Below are positions 1 through 7,988 of a stretch of DNA of 64,000 nucleotides, in pieces (within the stretch, counting starts at the first letter, position 1; each line of letters opens with the position of its first letter). This DNA comes from an uncultured Lachnospiraceae bacterium (lineage in GTDB: Bacteria; Bacillota; Clostridia; Lachnospirales; Lachnospiraceae): positions 3,157-67,156 of the forward strand of contig CAJUSO010000015.1 in NCBI GenBank assembly GCA_910588965.1, given 5' to 3'. The position numbers were made by a program, and so were the translations under genes. The notes below the pieces were generated by a model. It had not been told where the DNA came from and made no database searches. It was given only the letters and a program-made list of their open reading frames with translations.

Positions 1-1
1 A

Positions 2-418
2 AAAAGGCTCACAAAGGCGGATATTGTCCCAGGAAATATAAATTTTCTAGGGGCAATCCGTGAGAATAATGGCGTCAGGGAAAAGATTGAAACAGATTAT
101 GCCTGGCAGCCGAATTGCATTACCGTAAATTATAATGGCAGCGTAGGGGAAGCCTTTTATCAAGCAGAGCCATTTTGGGCTTCAGATGACGTGAATGTTT
201 TGTATGCGAAAGATTTCTGGGTTATGGACAAATATAACGCCATGTTTCTTATTACGGTAATCAAGGCCAATAAATACCGTTTCGGATATGGAAGGAAGTG
301 GACAATAGAGAAAATGAAAGAAACTGTCATAGCATTGCCAGGCCAGGAGGATGGAAGCCCTGATTTTAAATATATGGGGGATTATATAAAATCTTTGCCT
401 TACAGTGATAGGATTTAG
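2..418 (+). CDS. C-terminal part of a restriction-modification specificity (S-type) protein, cut by the window edge
   Basis: The frame is open from the first complete codon of the window to a TAG at 416-418, giving about 138 residues with no start codon, so the gene begins upstream. The reading FWASDDVNVLYAKDFWVMDK, followed by a YGRKW block and a KMKETVIALP-like end, is what I know from the target-recognition domains of type I S subunits and BcgI-like specificity subunits, which set which DNA sequence the methylase/nuclease complex recognises. No methylase or nuclease subunit is visible because they would lie to the left. The family call rests on pattern recognition alone, and the exact R-M type cannot be decided from this tail. 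Confidence 0.6.
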   Translation, partial: KRLTKADIVPGNINFLGAIRENNGVREKIETDYAWQPNCITVNYNGSVGEAFYQAEPFWASDDVNVLYAKDFWVMDKYNAMFLITVIKANKYRFGYGRKWTIEKMKETVIALPGQEDGSPDFKYMGDYIKSLPYSDRI

Positions 419-546
419 ACAGGCCTCGTTTCTGTATGCCCCTGATGTGGCAGGAGGGGGCTGGATTGGCTGGCGGAAGGAAGGGAACCCGTAAAAAGGA
501 TTAGGGCATGGAGGCCGGTACGCAAAGCATTGTTTACGGCTGCTGT

Positions 547-855
547 TTAGCAGTCCCATTGGCATTTTTTCATATCCACATGGGTGCTGTCTTTAAATGC
601 CACATGTTCCTGGAGCAGCAAGTCCCTTTGGGCATAAAAGTGGGGCGCCAGCCTTCCCGCATGGTTTACGATACGGTGGCAGGGATAAGAGCCATAATAT
701 TCAGACATGCTTAAGACCTTCCCTACAAGCCGGGCGTTCTTCTCCCTTCCAATCAGCCGGGCAATCTGCCCATAGGAGGCGACTTTTCCTACGGGTACTT
801 CTTCTACGGCAGACAGTATCTCATAAATTAATTCTTCTGTTAAGACGGCGGGCAT
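547..855 (-). CDS. Small MGMT-family DNA-binding protein (alkyltransferase domain only)
   Basis: This 102-residue protein has only the C-terminal DNA-binding/active-site domain of O6-alkylguanine-DNA alkyltransferases. VPVGKVASYGQIARLIG is the recognition-helix region and YPCHRIVN holds the acceptor cysteine in the PCHR motif. True alkyltransferase-like (ATL) proteins replace that cysteine, usually by tryptophan, so this one may still accept alkyl groups even though the N-terminal domain is missing. It lies 29 bp downstream of a full-length Ogt-type gene on the same strand and is probably co-transcribed. AGGAGGTAAAG lies just before the ATG. The likely role is repair or flagging of alkylated guanines in the cytoplasm. 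Confidence 0.8.
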   Translation of the reverse strand: MPAVLTEELIYEILSAVEEVPVGKVASYGQIARLIGREKNARLVGKVLSMSEYYGSYPCHRIVNHAGRLAPHFYAQRDLLLQEHVAFKDSTHVDMKKCQWDC

Positions 856-884
856 ATCTCTTTACCTCCTGTCGGTTCTGTAGC

Positions 885-1406
885 CTACCTTGTAGGGATA
901 GGGCATGGGGGCAAACCTACACGCTCTAAGGCGAGCAGCTTTGTTTTTTTCTCAATCCCTCCAGCGTACCCGGTCAGGCTGCCGTTACTGCCGACGACCC
1001 TGTGGCAGGGGATGATGAGGGATATGGGGTTATGGCCAACGGCATTGCCCACAGCTTGGGGGGACATGCTGGGGATGCCCTGCTGCTGTGCATATCTTTT
1101 TGCAATCTCACCATAGGTTACCGTATGCCCGTAAGGGACCGTAAGCAGGATTTCCCAGATTGCCTTGTAAAAAGGGGTGCCTCCCAGGGACATGGGTGGG
1201 GTGAAGCCAGGGATATCCCCTTTAAAATAGAAGCGAAGCCAGCGGCAAGCCTCTTTGAAAATGGGAAGGCCTTGCTGTACATGGTCTTTGCATAATGTGC
1301 TGCCAAAGTATTTCTGGTTCTTGAACCACAGGCCTGTAAGCTGCGTCCCGTTGCTGGCGAGGGTGATTTCCCCAAGGGGGGATGGGTAAAGATAAGTATA
1401 GTCCAT
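885..1406 (-). CDS. ogt: Methylated-DNA-[protein]-cysteine S-methyltransferase, Ogt type
   Basis: Suicide repair enzyme that transfers the alkyl group from O6-methylguanine to its own cysteine. The protein is 173 residues, normal for the family: an N-terminal half beginning MDYTYLYPSPLGEITLAS, then GTPFYKAIWEILLTVPYG, the helix-turn-helix YGEIAKRYA, and the acceptor motif IPCHRVVGSNGSLTGYAGG. I chose the ATG at 1404-1406 because GGAGG lies five bases upstream and because the longer frame (to 1556) would run into the neighbouring gene and add 50 residues foreign to the family. The smaller MGMT-family gene follows directly. Confidence 0.93.
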   Translation of the reverse strand: MDYTYLYPSPLGEITLASNGTQLTGLWFKNQKYFGSTLCKDHVQQGLPIFKEACRWLRFYFKGDIPGFTPPMSLGGTPFYKAIWEILLTVPYGHTVTYGEIAKRYAQQQGIPSMSPQAVGNAVGHNPISLIIPCHRVVGSNGSLTGYAGGIEKKTKLLALERVGLPPCPIPTR

Positions 1407-1497
1407 GGAAACCTCCGGATCTGTTCTGGTATGTGGATGCTGGGGCATGGTTAGGAAATATGGCCGGAGGGGAGGCTTTCCCCTATAGGCCTGGAAC

Positions 1498-1914
1498 CTA
1501 GAGGCGGCTTTCGTAATAACAGAATACGGCGAGTTCAGAAAGCATGGAAACAGCATAGGTGAAGCCTATCCCAACGCCTATCCCTATCATTGCCGTTTCC
1601 CCGGAAAGCTTCCCGATAACCAGGAAGGTAAGCATCAGGATAAAACAGATTCCCTGTGTCACCTGGAACGATTTGCTTTTGGTACGCAGTTCAATCCATT
1701 GGTTGCGTTCATCCAGGGATTCAATAACGTCTTCCCTTGCTAAATGGGGAGAGAGGCTGCGGAAGATGGATACGGCCCCAAAAAACAGAAGCGCCAGGAT
1801 GAAAAGAATGCTGTTTCCATCAAACTTGCTTATCATGGCCGCAGCGGTATTGAGCAGCGCCAAAGCGATGCAGGATAAGCCGAAGGTAAAGTTTTTCTTA
1901 TGGTAGATTTTCAT
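1498..1914 (-). CDS. Small polytopic membrane protein paired with an XRE regulator
   Basis: A 138-residue protein of unknown function with four predicted membrane helices arranged as two hairpins: residues about 9-28, 33-52, 89-105 and 109-130. A charged cytoplasmic stretch (EDVIESLDERNQWIELRTKS) separates them. The layout resembles the DUF2178/DUF3796-like proteins that are commonly encoded beside small XRE regulators in Firmicutes; I am not certain of the exact family. Its start overlaps the end of the upstream XRE gene by 17 bp, so the two are translationally coupled and their products probably work together, for example with the membrane protein controlling the repressor. Confidence 0.65.
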   Translation of the reverse strand: MKIYHKKNFTFGLSCIALALLNTAAAMISKFDGNSILFILALLFFGAVSIFRSLSPHLAREDVIESLDERNQWIELRTKSKSFQVTQGICFILMLTFLVIGKLSGETAMIGIGVGIGFTYAVSMLSELAVFCYYESRL

Positions 1915-2131
1915 ACTCCAAATCCTCCTGTCTTTTATTTTCTTTCAGGCAGCAAAGTTCTTCCACGGTTACACCGAATACTTCTGCCATGCGGTATGCC
2001 AGCATAAGGGAGGGGCTGTACTTCTCCTTCTCGATAGAGATAATTGTCCGTGAAGAAACATGGACGGAATCTGCTAGTTGCTGCTGTGTCATATTTGCTG
2101 CCGTCCGCAGTTCTTTTACTTTTGTCTTCAT
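1898..2131 (-). CDS. XRE-family helix-turn-helix regulator
   Basis: A 77-residue cytoplasmic DNA-binding protein made of one Cro/CI-type HTH (MTQQQLADSVHVSSRTIISIE at about residues 14-34) followed by the usual SLMLAYRMAEVFGVTVEELC helices and a short charged tail. I chose the ATG at 2129-2131 because AGGAG precedes it at good spacing; the longer frame to 2269 would be read from the promoter itself. The promoter immediately upstream overlaps a perfect palindrome, which suggests autorepression. It resembles the small YozG-like regulators that control a neighbouring membrane protein. Confidence 0.88.
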   Translation of the reverse strand: MKTKVKELRTAANMTQQQLADSVHVSSRTIISIEKEKYSPSLMLAYRMAEVFGVTVEELCCLKENKRQEDLEYENLP

Positions 2132-2173
2132 TCCACAACTCCTGTTTTTATAAAATATGAAGCTGGCTTCTTG

Positions 2174-2215
2174 TGAAGTTAACTTCATATTACAGCAAAA
2201 AGAACCTGATGTCAA
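2174..2215 (-). promoter_or_regulatory. Promoter with overlapping palindromic operator for the XRE gene
   Basis: On the minus strand, TTGACA (2210-2215) and TAATAT (2187-2192) are separated by 17 bases, a near-perfect sigma-A promoter. A perfect 14-bp palindrome TGAAGTTAACTTCA (2174-2187) abuts the -10 box at the expected transcription start, and a related imperfect copy GAAGCTGGCTTC lies at 2159-2170. A further inverted repeat TCAAG-N5-CTTGA (2212-2226) touches the -35. The placement fits binding sites for the XRE protein encoded immediately downstream. Confidence 0.75.
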
Positions 2216-2297
2216 GAAGAACTTGATTTTTTGGATTATTTGTATTACTATATATAATATAAATAACACAGAAAGGAAGAAATAGGAGGGCTTTCCT

Positions 2298-2672
2298 ATG
2301 ATAATGGAATTGGATTTTGCAAGCAGCGTCCCAATCTACCAGCAGATCCGGAATGAGATTGTGCAGGCAGTAGCCAATGGGAGCCTTACAGACGGCGATA
2401 AGCTGCCAACTGTCCGTGCCCTTGCCCAAGAGGTTGGGATTAATACCATGACGGTCAATAAAGCCTACCAGCTTCTGAAACAGGAAGGATACCTTATCAC
2501 AGACCGGCGCAATGGCGCAACCGTCCAGTGTGCCGGGCAGCCGCAGGCAGTGAGGAAGAAGATGCAGAAGGAGTTGGGGTTATTGGCTGCAGAAGCAAAG
2601 ATAGCAGGTATTCCGAAGGAAGAATTCCTGGGTTTCTGTTGCCAGGCATATGGCAGGGAGGCCAAACGTTAA
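2298..2672 (+). CDS. GntR-family (YtrA subfamily) transcriptional regulator
   Basis: A 124-residue regulator consisting almost only of the winged-helix domain: VPIYQQIRNEIVQAVANG, then LPTVRALAQEVGINTMTVNK and the wing ending TDRRNGATV. The C-terminal part is a short helical dimerisation tail, as in YtrA-type GntR proteins that control membrane transport genes. AGGAGGG lies before the start; a second in-frame ATG two codons later is equally possible. The next gene, a large membrane protein, begins 14 bp after the stop, so the two form an operon. It probably represses this operon in response to a membrane-active compound (inference from the subfamily). Confidence 0.9.
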   Translation: MIMELDFASSVPIYQQIRNEIVQAVANGSLTDGDKLPTVRALAQEVGINTMTVNKAYQLLKQEGYLITDRRNGATVQCAGQPQAVRKKMQKELGLLAAEAKIAGIPKEEFLGFCCQAYGREAKR

Positions 2673-2686
2673 GGAGGTGCTGTGAA

Positions 2687-4096
2687 ATGGCAGTGAAGGT
2701 TTTAATGGCAGTTTGCATGCTGCCCATCCTGCCTATTATGTATGGCGTGATGTGGTTTAGCTCCAGGGAGAAAAATGGGATTTTGTATGGCGTCACCTTG
2801 TGGGAAGGAGCCAGGGAGGATTTGCAGGTGCAGAAGATACGGAAGTCCTATAAAAGGAATTTGAATTTTTGGGCGCTTATCTGCCTGTTCCTGTTTCTGC
2901 TGACGTTGCTTACGGATTATGAATCCATTATGATATCTGGCCAGGTCCTGTGGATATTCCTCACCATCATCTGCCTATTCCTTCCTTTTGCCTGGGCGCA
3001 TAAACAGATGATGCAGCAGAAGCGGCAATCCAAGCCGGCCTGTCTGGGGCAGGGGGGGACAGGCGGCAAGGTATTTGTGGATGTAACAGCGGCAGCTGCC
3101 AAAAAGCCAAAGTTTTTCCGGAAGGGCCTGTATCTGGGCTGCATTTTTGGAACCATGCCTGCCTTGGCGGAATTATTTTTATACCACGTCTGGCGCCATC
3201 CGCAGATGCCTGGCCTGTGGGAGCGTGAGTCCGTTTTGCTGGTCCTGGCAGCTGTGGTGTTCCTGTTCCCAATTCTCTTGTCTGCCATGGAGAAACAGCG
3301 GATTCCTGTGGTTTCCTTCCGCAGCCAGGATAACCTGCAGCTTGCAAGGGTGCGCAGCTACCAGTGGGGGAAGGCCTGCACGGCGCTTGCGTGGGCATCC
3401 GGAAGCCTGAACTGGGGGATGCTGCTGGCATTCCATCTTCCTTTGGAAGGGTTCCCGTGGGTTATGGCAGGCGTTTGCGGCCTGTTTAGCCTGTGCTCGC
3501 TGGCAATCCTCTATGCTTGCAGCCGTAGGATAGAAAAGATTGGCGGGGGCAGCCCGGCAGATCCCGCCCTATCTGCCGGGGATGGGGATGAACATTGGAT
3601 TTGGGGTATTTTCTATTATAATGGACAAGATGGGCGCAGCATGGTAGAGAAACGGGTGGGGATAGGCCTGACCGGCAATATGGCAAAGCCCAAGGTCAGG
3701 TATGTGACAATCCTTTCCATGCTGTTGCTGTCCTTGTATCTGCTGGGAGTATGCGCTTGGTGTGTGATGGAGGAATTTACGCCGGTTTCCCTTTCCTATG
3801 AAGATGGGGCTGTGGTTGCCAGCCATTGGAAGGAAGTCTACCGTATTCCGGAGGAAGATATCCAGTCTGTTGCATTAATGGAGGAAGAACCAGATATGAA
3901 ACGGCGCAGCGGCACGCAGATGCGGACGGTGAAAAAGGGGAATTATTATGACAGGGATAGTAAGAAGGATTTGAAAGCCTGCCTGGATCCGCGCAGGATG
4001 CCATGCCTCCTGGTGGAAGCAAAGGACGGCACACGGTATCTGTTGGGGGGCAGCAAGGGGGGAGAAGCCCTGGCGGTATATCATGAGCTGGAATAA
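2687..4096 (+). CDS. Polytopic membrane protein with C-terminal PH-like segment (DUF1648/DUF5808-like)
   Basis: A 469-residue integral membrane protein. It has about eight hydrophobic helices: one at residues 4-24, pairs near 61-108, 145-200 and 240-295, and one near 372-390. The last 80 residues are soluble and resemble the bacterial PH-like domain (SLSYEDGAVVASHWKEVYRI). Proteins with this plan (DUF1648/DUF5808) are typically encoded next to YtrA-type GntR regulators, as here. The ATG at 2687 has AAGGAGG nine bases upstream; the frame extends further upstream but would then overlap the GntR gene. Function unknown. Glycine-rich insertions (for example GQGGTGG near residue 125) are probably loops. 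Confidence 0.7.
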   Translation: MAVKVLMAVCMLPILPIMYGVMWFSSREKNGILYGVTLWEGAREDLQVQKIRKSYKRNLNFWALICLFLFLLTLLTDYESIMISGQVLWIFLTIICLFLPFAWAHKQMMQQKRQSKPACLGQGGTGGKVFVDVTAAAAKKPKFFRKGLYLGCIFGTMPALAELFLYHVWRHPQMPGLWERESVLLVLAAVVFLFPILLSAMEKQRIPVVSFRSQDNLQLARVRSYQWGKACTALAWASGSLNWGMLLAFHLPLEGFPWVMAGVCGLFSLCSLAILYACSRRIEKIGGGSPADPALSAGDGDEHWIWGIFYYNGQDGRSMVEKRVGIGLTGNMAKPKVRYVTILSMLLLSLYLLGVCAWCVMEEFTPVSLSYEDGAVVASHWKEVYRIPEEDIQSVALMEEEPDMKRRSGTQMRTVKKGNYYDRDSKKDLKACLDPRRMPCLLVEAKDGTRYLLGGSKGGEALAVYHELE

Positions 4097-4110
4097 AGCG
4101 GTGGGATGCC

Positions 4111-5073
4111 ATGCCTGTTAAGATTCATATGGTACATCCCCGGGCTCATATATTGAAAAGAGGCATCTATGGAGCGCATATTTGGATGGAAAGAAAACAT
4201 CATTGGAAGCAAAAGGAGAGGGAAGGGAACAAGGCGCCCTTCTGGGGGAAATGCCTGAAATTTGATTTGGCTTGTGCCTGCCTTTTGGCTTGCCTTGTTG
4301 TCTGTGGGATAGGAAAGGGGGAAACCGTAAGGCAGGGCATCCTATCTGAGGCCTCCCGGCAGAAAGCGGTTTGGGATGCGCCGGCAGGAACAGGGCAGAA
4401 CAGCCTACAGCTGCAGCAAGGAAAAAGTTCCGTGCCGACAGCCCAGGCGCAGGATGGGGGCGGCACGGCAGGAGGGAAAGGAACAGAAGGGGAAATGGGG
4501 GCAGAAGGGGATGTGGAGAAAAAGAAAGTGGCCATTACATTTGACGACGGCCCCCATCCCCAATACACCCCAGAGATGCTCGCCGGGTTAAAGGAGCGTA
4601 ATGTGAAGGCCACCTTTTTCTTGCTGGGGCAAGAGGTGGAGAAATACCCAGAGCTTGTAAAACAGATCCAGGAAGAAGGGCATCTGATTGGGAACCACTC
4701 CTACCAGCATGAGCAGCTCAGCAAGCTGGCCATGGATCAGGCATGTGCCCAGGTTACCCGTACCAATGATTTGATTTATGGCATTACAGGCGTATACCCG
4801 GCCTACCTGCGCCCTCCTTTTGGGGATTGGCACAAAGAACTGGACTGTAAGGTAAATATGGTAGAGGTGCTGTGGGACGTGGATACCCGCGACTGGTCAA
4901 TCCAGGACCATGGCAAGATTGTGGAGAAAGCATTGAAGGATGTCCAGGACAATGACATTATCCTGATGCATGATGGCTATGAGACTTCTGTGACGGCAGC
5001 TATGGAGATTATTGATACGCTTCAGAAGCAGGGGTATGAATTTGTGACAGTAGATGAGATGATATTTGATTAA
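4111..5073 (+). CDS. Membrane-anchored polysaccharide deacetylase (NodB/PgdA type)
   Basis: A 320-residue protein: short basic N-terminus, one membrane helix (about residues 50-67, FDLACACLLACLVVCGIG), a low-complexity linker rich in Gly, Glu and Gln, and a NodB domain from about residue 135. Catalytic motifs are intact: KVAITFDDGPHP (metal and base aspartates), GNHSYQHEQL (metal histidines), RPPFGDW and IILMHDGY. It probably acts outside the membrane, removing acetyl groups from peptidoglycan N-acetylglucosamine, which protects against lysozyme. The start is uncertain: a second ATG at 4186 would still leave the helix. It starts 14 bp after the preceding gene and may belong to the same transcript. 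Confidence 0.88.
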   Translation: MPVKIHMVHPRAHILKRGIYGAHIWMERKHHWKQKEREGNKAPFWGKCLKFDLACACLLACLVVCGIGKGETVRQGILSEASRQKAVWDAPAGTGQNSLQLQQGKSSVPTAQAQDGGGTAGGKGTEGEMGAEGDVEKKKVAITFDDGPHPQYTPEMLAGLKERNVKATFFLLGQEVEKYPELVKQIQEEGHLIGNHSYQHEQLSKLAMDQACAQVTRTNDLIYGITGVYPAYLRPPFGDWHKELDCKVNMVEVLWDVDTRDWSIQDHGKIVEKALKDVQDNDIILMHDGYETSVTAAMEIIDTLQKQGYEFVTVDEMIFD

Positions 5074-5179
5074 ATGGTGTCTGCCAGGCTAGGCGGGCTT
5101 TTGGTGCATGGTTTTACGTGCATTCATTTGCATATTAAAAATAAGCTGGCGGGGATAAAAGGGAATGGGAGGGATACAG

Positions 5180-5863
5180 ATGCAATATGACTGTTTGATC
5201 ATAGACGACGAGCAGCTTCTGGCTGACAGCACCGCAGAATATTTCAATCTGTTTGGCGTAAAGACAGCCGCTGCATACAGCGTGTCGGAATGCTGGGACT
5301 TTTTGGAGCAGCATACAGCCCGGCTCCTGCTTTTGGATATCAATCTTTCGGACGGCAGCGGCTTTGCACTGTGCAGGGAGTTAAGGGAGCGGACAGATAT
5401 TCCCATCCTCTTCATTTCCGCCAGGGCCAGTGACGATGATAAGGTGATGGCATTCCATACCGGGGGCGACGACTATATACAAAAGCCTTATTCCTTAAGC
5501 GTCCTTCTTGCAAAGGTGAAGGCGGTGCTGAAGCGTTTCGGGCAGAAGGCAGAAGGGGAACAATATTCAGATGGATGGCTGACGGTTGACTTCCAGGCGA
5601 AGCGGGTGTTTGTGGACGGGACAGAAGCCCGGCTGACAGCGCTTGAATTTAAGCTTCTGTCCTGCCTGATAAAGCATGAAAATAAGGTGCTGTCAAAGCA
5701 GGAACTGTTTCAGGAGGTGTGGGGGGATAAGTTTACCGGCGATGGGACGCTCAATGTACACATCCGCAGAATCAGGGAGGCCATCGAACGGGTCCCGGGG
5801 AAGCCGGAATATATCGTCACTGTCTGGGGGGACGGCTACAGATTCTGTGGGGGTAGGCAATGA
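5180..5863 (+). CDS. OmpR-family response regulator
   Basis: A 227-residue two-component regulator. The receiver domain begins MQYDCLIIDDEQLLA, has the phosphoacceptor Asp at residue 53 (LLLLDINLSDGSG) and the conserved Lys in YIQKPYS. A winged-helix output domain follows from about residue 130 (LTALEFKLLSCL, HIRRIREAIE, YIVTVWGDGYRF). I chose the ATG at 5180 because GGGAGG lies eight bases before it; an upstream ATG at 5165 would overlap that ribosome site. The kinase gene overlaps the end by four bases (ATGA), and the ABC transporter behind it is the likely target. Confidence 0.95.
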   Translation: MQYDCLIIDDEQLLADSTAEYFNLFGVKTAAAYSVSECWDFLEQHTARLLLLDINLSDGSGFALCRELRERTDIPILFISARASDDDKVMAFHTGGDDYIQKPYSLSVLLAKVKAVLKRFGQKAEGEQYSDGWLTVDFQAKRVFVDGTEARLTALEFKLLSCLIKHENKVLSKQELFQEVWGDKFTGDGTLNVHIRRIREAIERVPGKPEYIVTVWGDGYRFCGGRQ

Positions 5864-7149
5864 GAAAACGGACATTTTTAGCCAGCCTTTTATTTCTTTT
5901 TATAACAGAGGTTTTTGCCCTCCTTCTTTTGGCGCATCAGGATATCGGATTTGCGCAGGATGCGGTTTCGGTAAATGAAGCTGTCCATACCGTACAGATG
6001 GACTGGGGCAGGATGGAAAGCCATAAGAACCCGACGCGCCTGGATTACGTTGTGCTTGATAGGGAGGGGAAGGTGCGGTTCCGGTCTAAGCCAGGTTTAA
6101 GCGAAAGTATGAATGAGGCGGTCATCCACAGGGATACGGTGCTGGATATCCAGGTGGATGGCTTTCTTGTGGGCAAAATGATTGTCTATAACGACAGCGC
6201 AACGCAGTTCTGGCGTTGGAAGCAGGCGGTTGCCCTGGTTATTTTGGCATGCAGCTTTATCCAGTGCGGGCTCTGCGCGGGGTATTATGTTTATTTACAC
6301 CGTGCTATGATAAAGCCCTTCCGCCAATTAAAGGGATTTGCGGAGCGTGTGGCGGGCGGGAATTTGGACGTTCCTTTGGAGATGGACAGGCATAACCTTT
6401 TCGGGGCTTTTACAGAGAGTTTTGATATTATGCGTTCACAGCTGAAAGCGGCGAGGAAAGCAGAAGCTAAGGCAAATGCGGATAAAAAGGAACTTGTGGC
6501 AAAGCTTTCCCATGATATCAAGACGCCTGTGGCAAGCATTAAGGCGGCTTCCGAGGTGGGAGCGGCGCTTACAGGCAATGAAAGGCAGCAGGATAATTAC
6601 AGGCAGATTATCCGTAAGGCTGACCAGATTGACGCACTGGTTACCAACTTATTTACGGCGGCATTAGAAGATCTTAAGCAGCTTCCCGTGACACCGGAAG
6701 ATATAAACAGCCAGGAGATAGGGGCGCTGCTTAAAAATGCGGACTACCTCCACCGGGCGGCAGTCCCAGATATGCCTGCGTGTATGGTATATGCGGATAA
6801 GCTCCGCCTGCAGCAGGTATTTGATAATATTTTTGCAAATTCCTATAAATATGCGGGGACGGATATAGAGATAAAGGCATACCAGGACGGCAGCCAGCTT
6901 GCTATCCAGATTGAGGATTCCGGGGGAGGCGTCAGCAGCGAGGAAATCCTTACGGTAAAAGAAAAATTCAGGCGGGGGAGCAATGTAGGCAAGCTGGAAG
7001 GCGCAGGGCTTGGGCTCTATATTTCTGATTATTTCATGAAGGAAATGCATGGGGGGCTGGCAGTGGAAAATGGAAGGAAAGGGCTGAGGGTAACCGTGAT
7101 GGTCTTGCTGAGCGGGATGCCTGGCAGGCAGGATTTAAGGAATATTTAA
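5860..7149 (+). CDS. Membrane sensor histidine kinase with HAMP domain
   Basis: A 429-residue kinase. Helices at about 4-24 and 122-148 flank a roughly 95-residue extracellular sensor region, so this is a conventional sensor rather than a Bce-type intramembrane one. A HAMP domain follows (FRQLKGFAERVAGGNLDVPL). The H-box KLSHDIKTPVASIKAA has the phosphorylated His at residue 218; FDNIFANSYKYAG is the N-box, DSGGGV the G1 box and GAGLGLYI the G2 box. Its ATG overlaps the regulator stop (ATGA), so the pair is translationally coupled. The signal is unknown; the adjacent ABC efflux genes suggest an envelope-active compound. Confidence 0.94.
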   Translation: MRKRTFLASLLFLFITEVFALLLLAHQDIGFAQDAVSVNEAVHTVQMDWGRMESHKNPTRLDYVVLDREGKVRFRSKPGLSESMNEAVIHRDTVLDIQVDGFLVGKMIVYNDSATQFWRWKQAVALVILACSFIQCGLCAGYYVYLHRAMIKPFRQLKGFAERVAGGNLDVPLEMDRHNLFGAFTESFDIMRSQLKAARKAEAKANADKKELVAKLSHDIKTPVASIKAASEVGAALTGNERQQDNYRQIIRKADQIDALVTNLFTAALEDLKQLPVTPEDINSQEIGALLKNADYLHRAAVPDMPACMVYADKLRLQQVFDNIFANSYKYAGTDIEIKAYQDGSQLAIQIEDSGGGVSSEEILTVKEKFRRGSNVGKLEGAGLGLYISDYFMKEMHGGLAVENGRKGLRVTVMVLLSGMPGRQDLRNI

Positions 7150-7228
7150 GGATTGCATAAAGGCATTTAAGGTTTGGGAGGGTAAGATAGGAGGTGCAAG
7201 TGAAATAATAGGAAGAGGGAGGCCTGGC

Positions 7229-7987
7229 ATGAAAAACATATTGTTAAAGGCAGAGAACTTAAGCAAGTCCTTCTCAAGCGGGGGAGCCTTGCAGCATGTG
7301 CTGAAAAATATCGGCTTGGAGCTTTACGAAGGGGATTTTACCGTTATTATGGGGGCGAGCGGGGCGGGGAAATCTACGCTTCTCTATGCCCTTTCAGGGA
7401 TGGATACGCCGACGCTTGGCAGGATTGCCTATGGGGATACCGTGATTTCCGGTTTAAGCCAGGACGCCTTGGCTATATTCCGGCGCGGCCACTGTGGATT
7501 CGTATTCCAGCAGGTTTATCTGATGGAGGGCATGTCTGTTATGGATAATATCCTGGCGGCAGGCCTGCTTGTGAGCAAGGATAAAAAAGCGCTTTGTAAA
7601 CGGGCAAGGGAACTGTTTGCAGCCGTGGGCATTTCAGAAGAGGTCCAGAGGAAATTCCCGGCGCAGATTTCTGGCGGCGAGGCACAGCGTGTAGGGATTG
7701 TCCGGGCGCTGATTAACAGCCCCGAAATCCTGTTTGCCGATGAGCCTACCGGGGCGCTTAATTCCAAAACCGGGCTGGACGTCCTGGATACGCTTACCGC
7801 TTTCAACAAGCGGGGGCAGAGCGTGGTTATGGTAACCCATGACATGCGTTCGGCAAGGCGGGGGAACCGCATCTTGTATTTAAAAGATGGCGCCATCCTG
7901 GGCGAATGTGATTTGGGGCTTTATGTACCTGGCGATATGGCGAGGCATGAGAAGCTTTCTGCTTTCCTTGGGGAAATGGGGTGGTAA
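7229..7987 (+). CDS. ABC transporter ATP-binding protein (MacB/LolD type)
   Basis: A 252-residue ATPase partnering with the FtsX-type permease that follows one base after its stop. It carries Walker A GASGAGKST, Q-loop VFQQVYLMEG, signature SGGEAQRVG, Walker B ILFADEPTGAL and H-loop VMVTHD. The family energises conformational coupling (efflux, lipoprotein or peptide removal) rather than classical pore transport. It follows the two-component system by 79 bp, with GGGAGG before the ATG. A role in resistance to a peptide or envelope stress is inferred from this order. Confidence 0.95.
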   Translation: MKNILLKAENLSKSFSSGGALQHVLKNIGLELYEGDFTVIMGASGAGKSTLLYALSGMDTPTLGRIAYGDTVISGLSQDALAIFRRGHCGFVFQQVYLMEGMSVMDNILAAGLLVSKDKKALCKRARELFAAVGISEEVQRKFPAQISGGEAQRVGIVRALINSPEILFADEPTGALNSKTGLDVLDTLTAFNKRGQSVVMVTHDMRSARRGNRILYLKDGAILGECDLGLYVPGDMARHEKLSAFLGEMGW

Positions 7988-7988
7988 C

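Noticed and set aside
1407..1556. N-terminal extension of the Ogt gene
   Set aside because: The extra 50 codons lie over the end of the neighbouring membrane-protein gene, and the family begins at the MDYTYL methionine, which has its own GGAGG.
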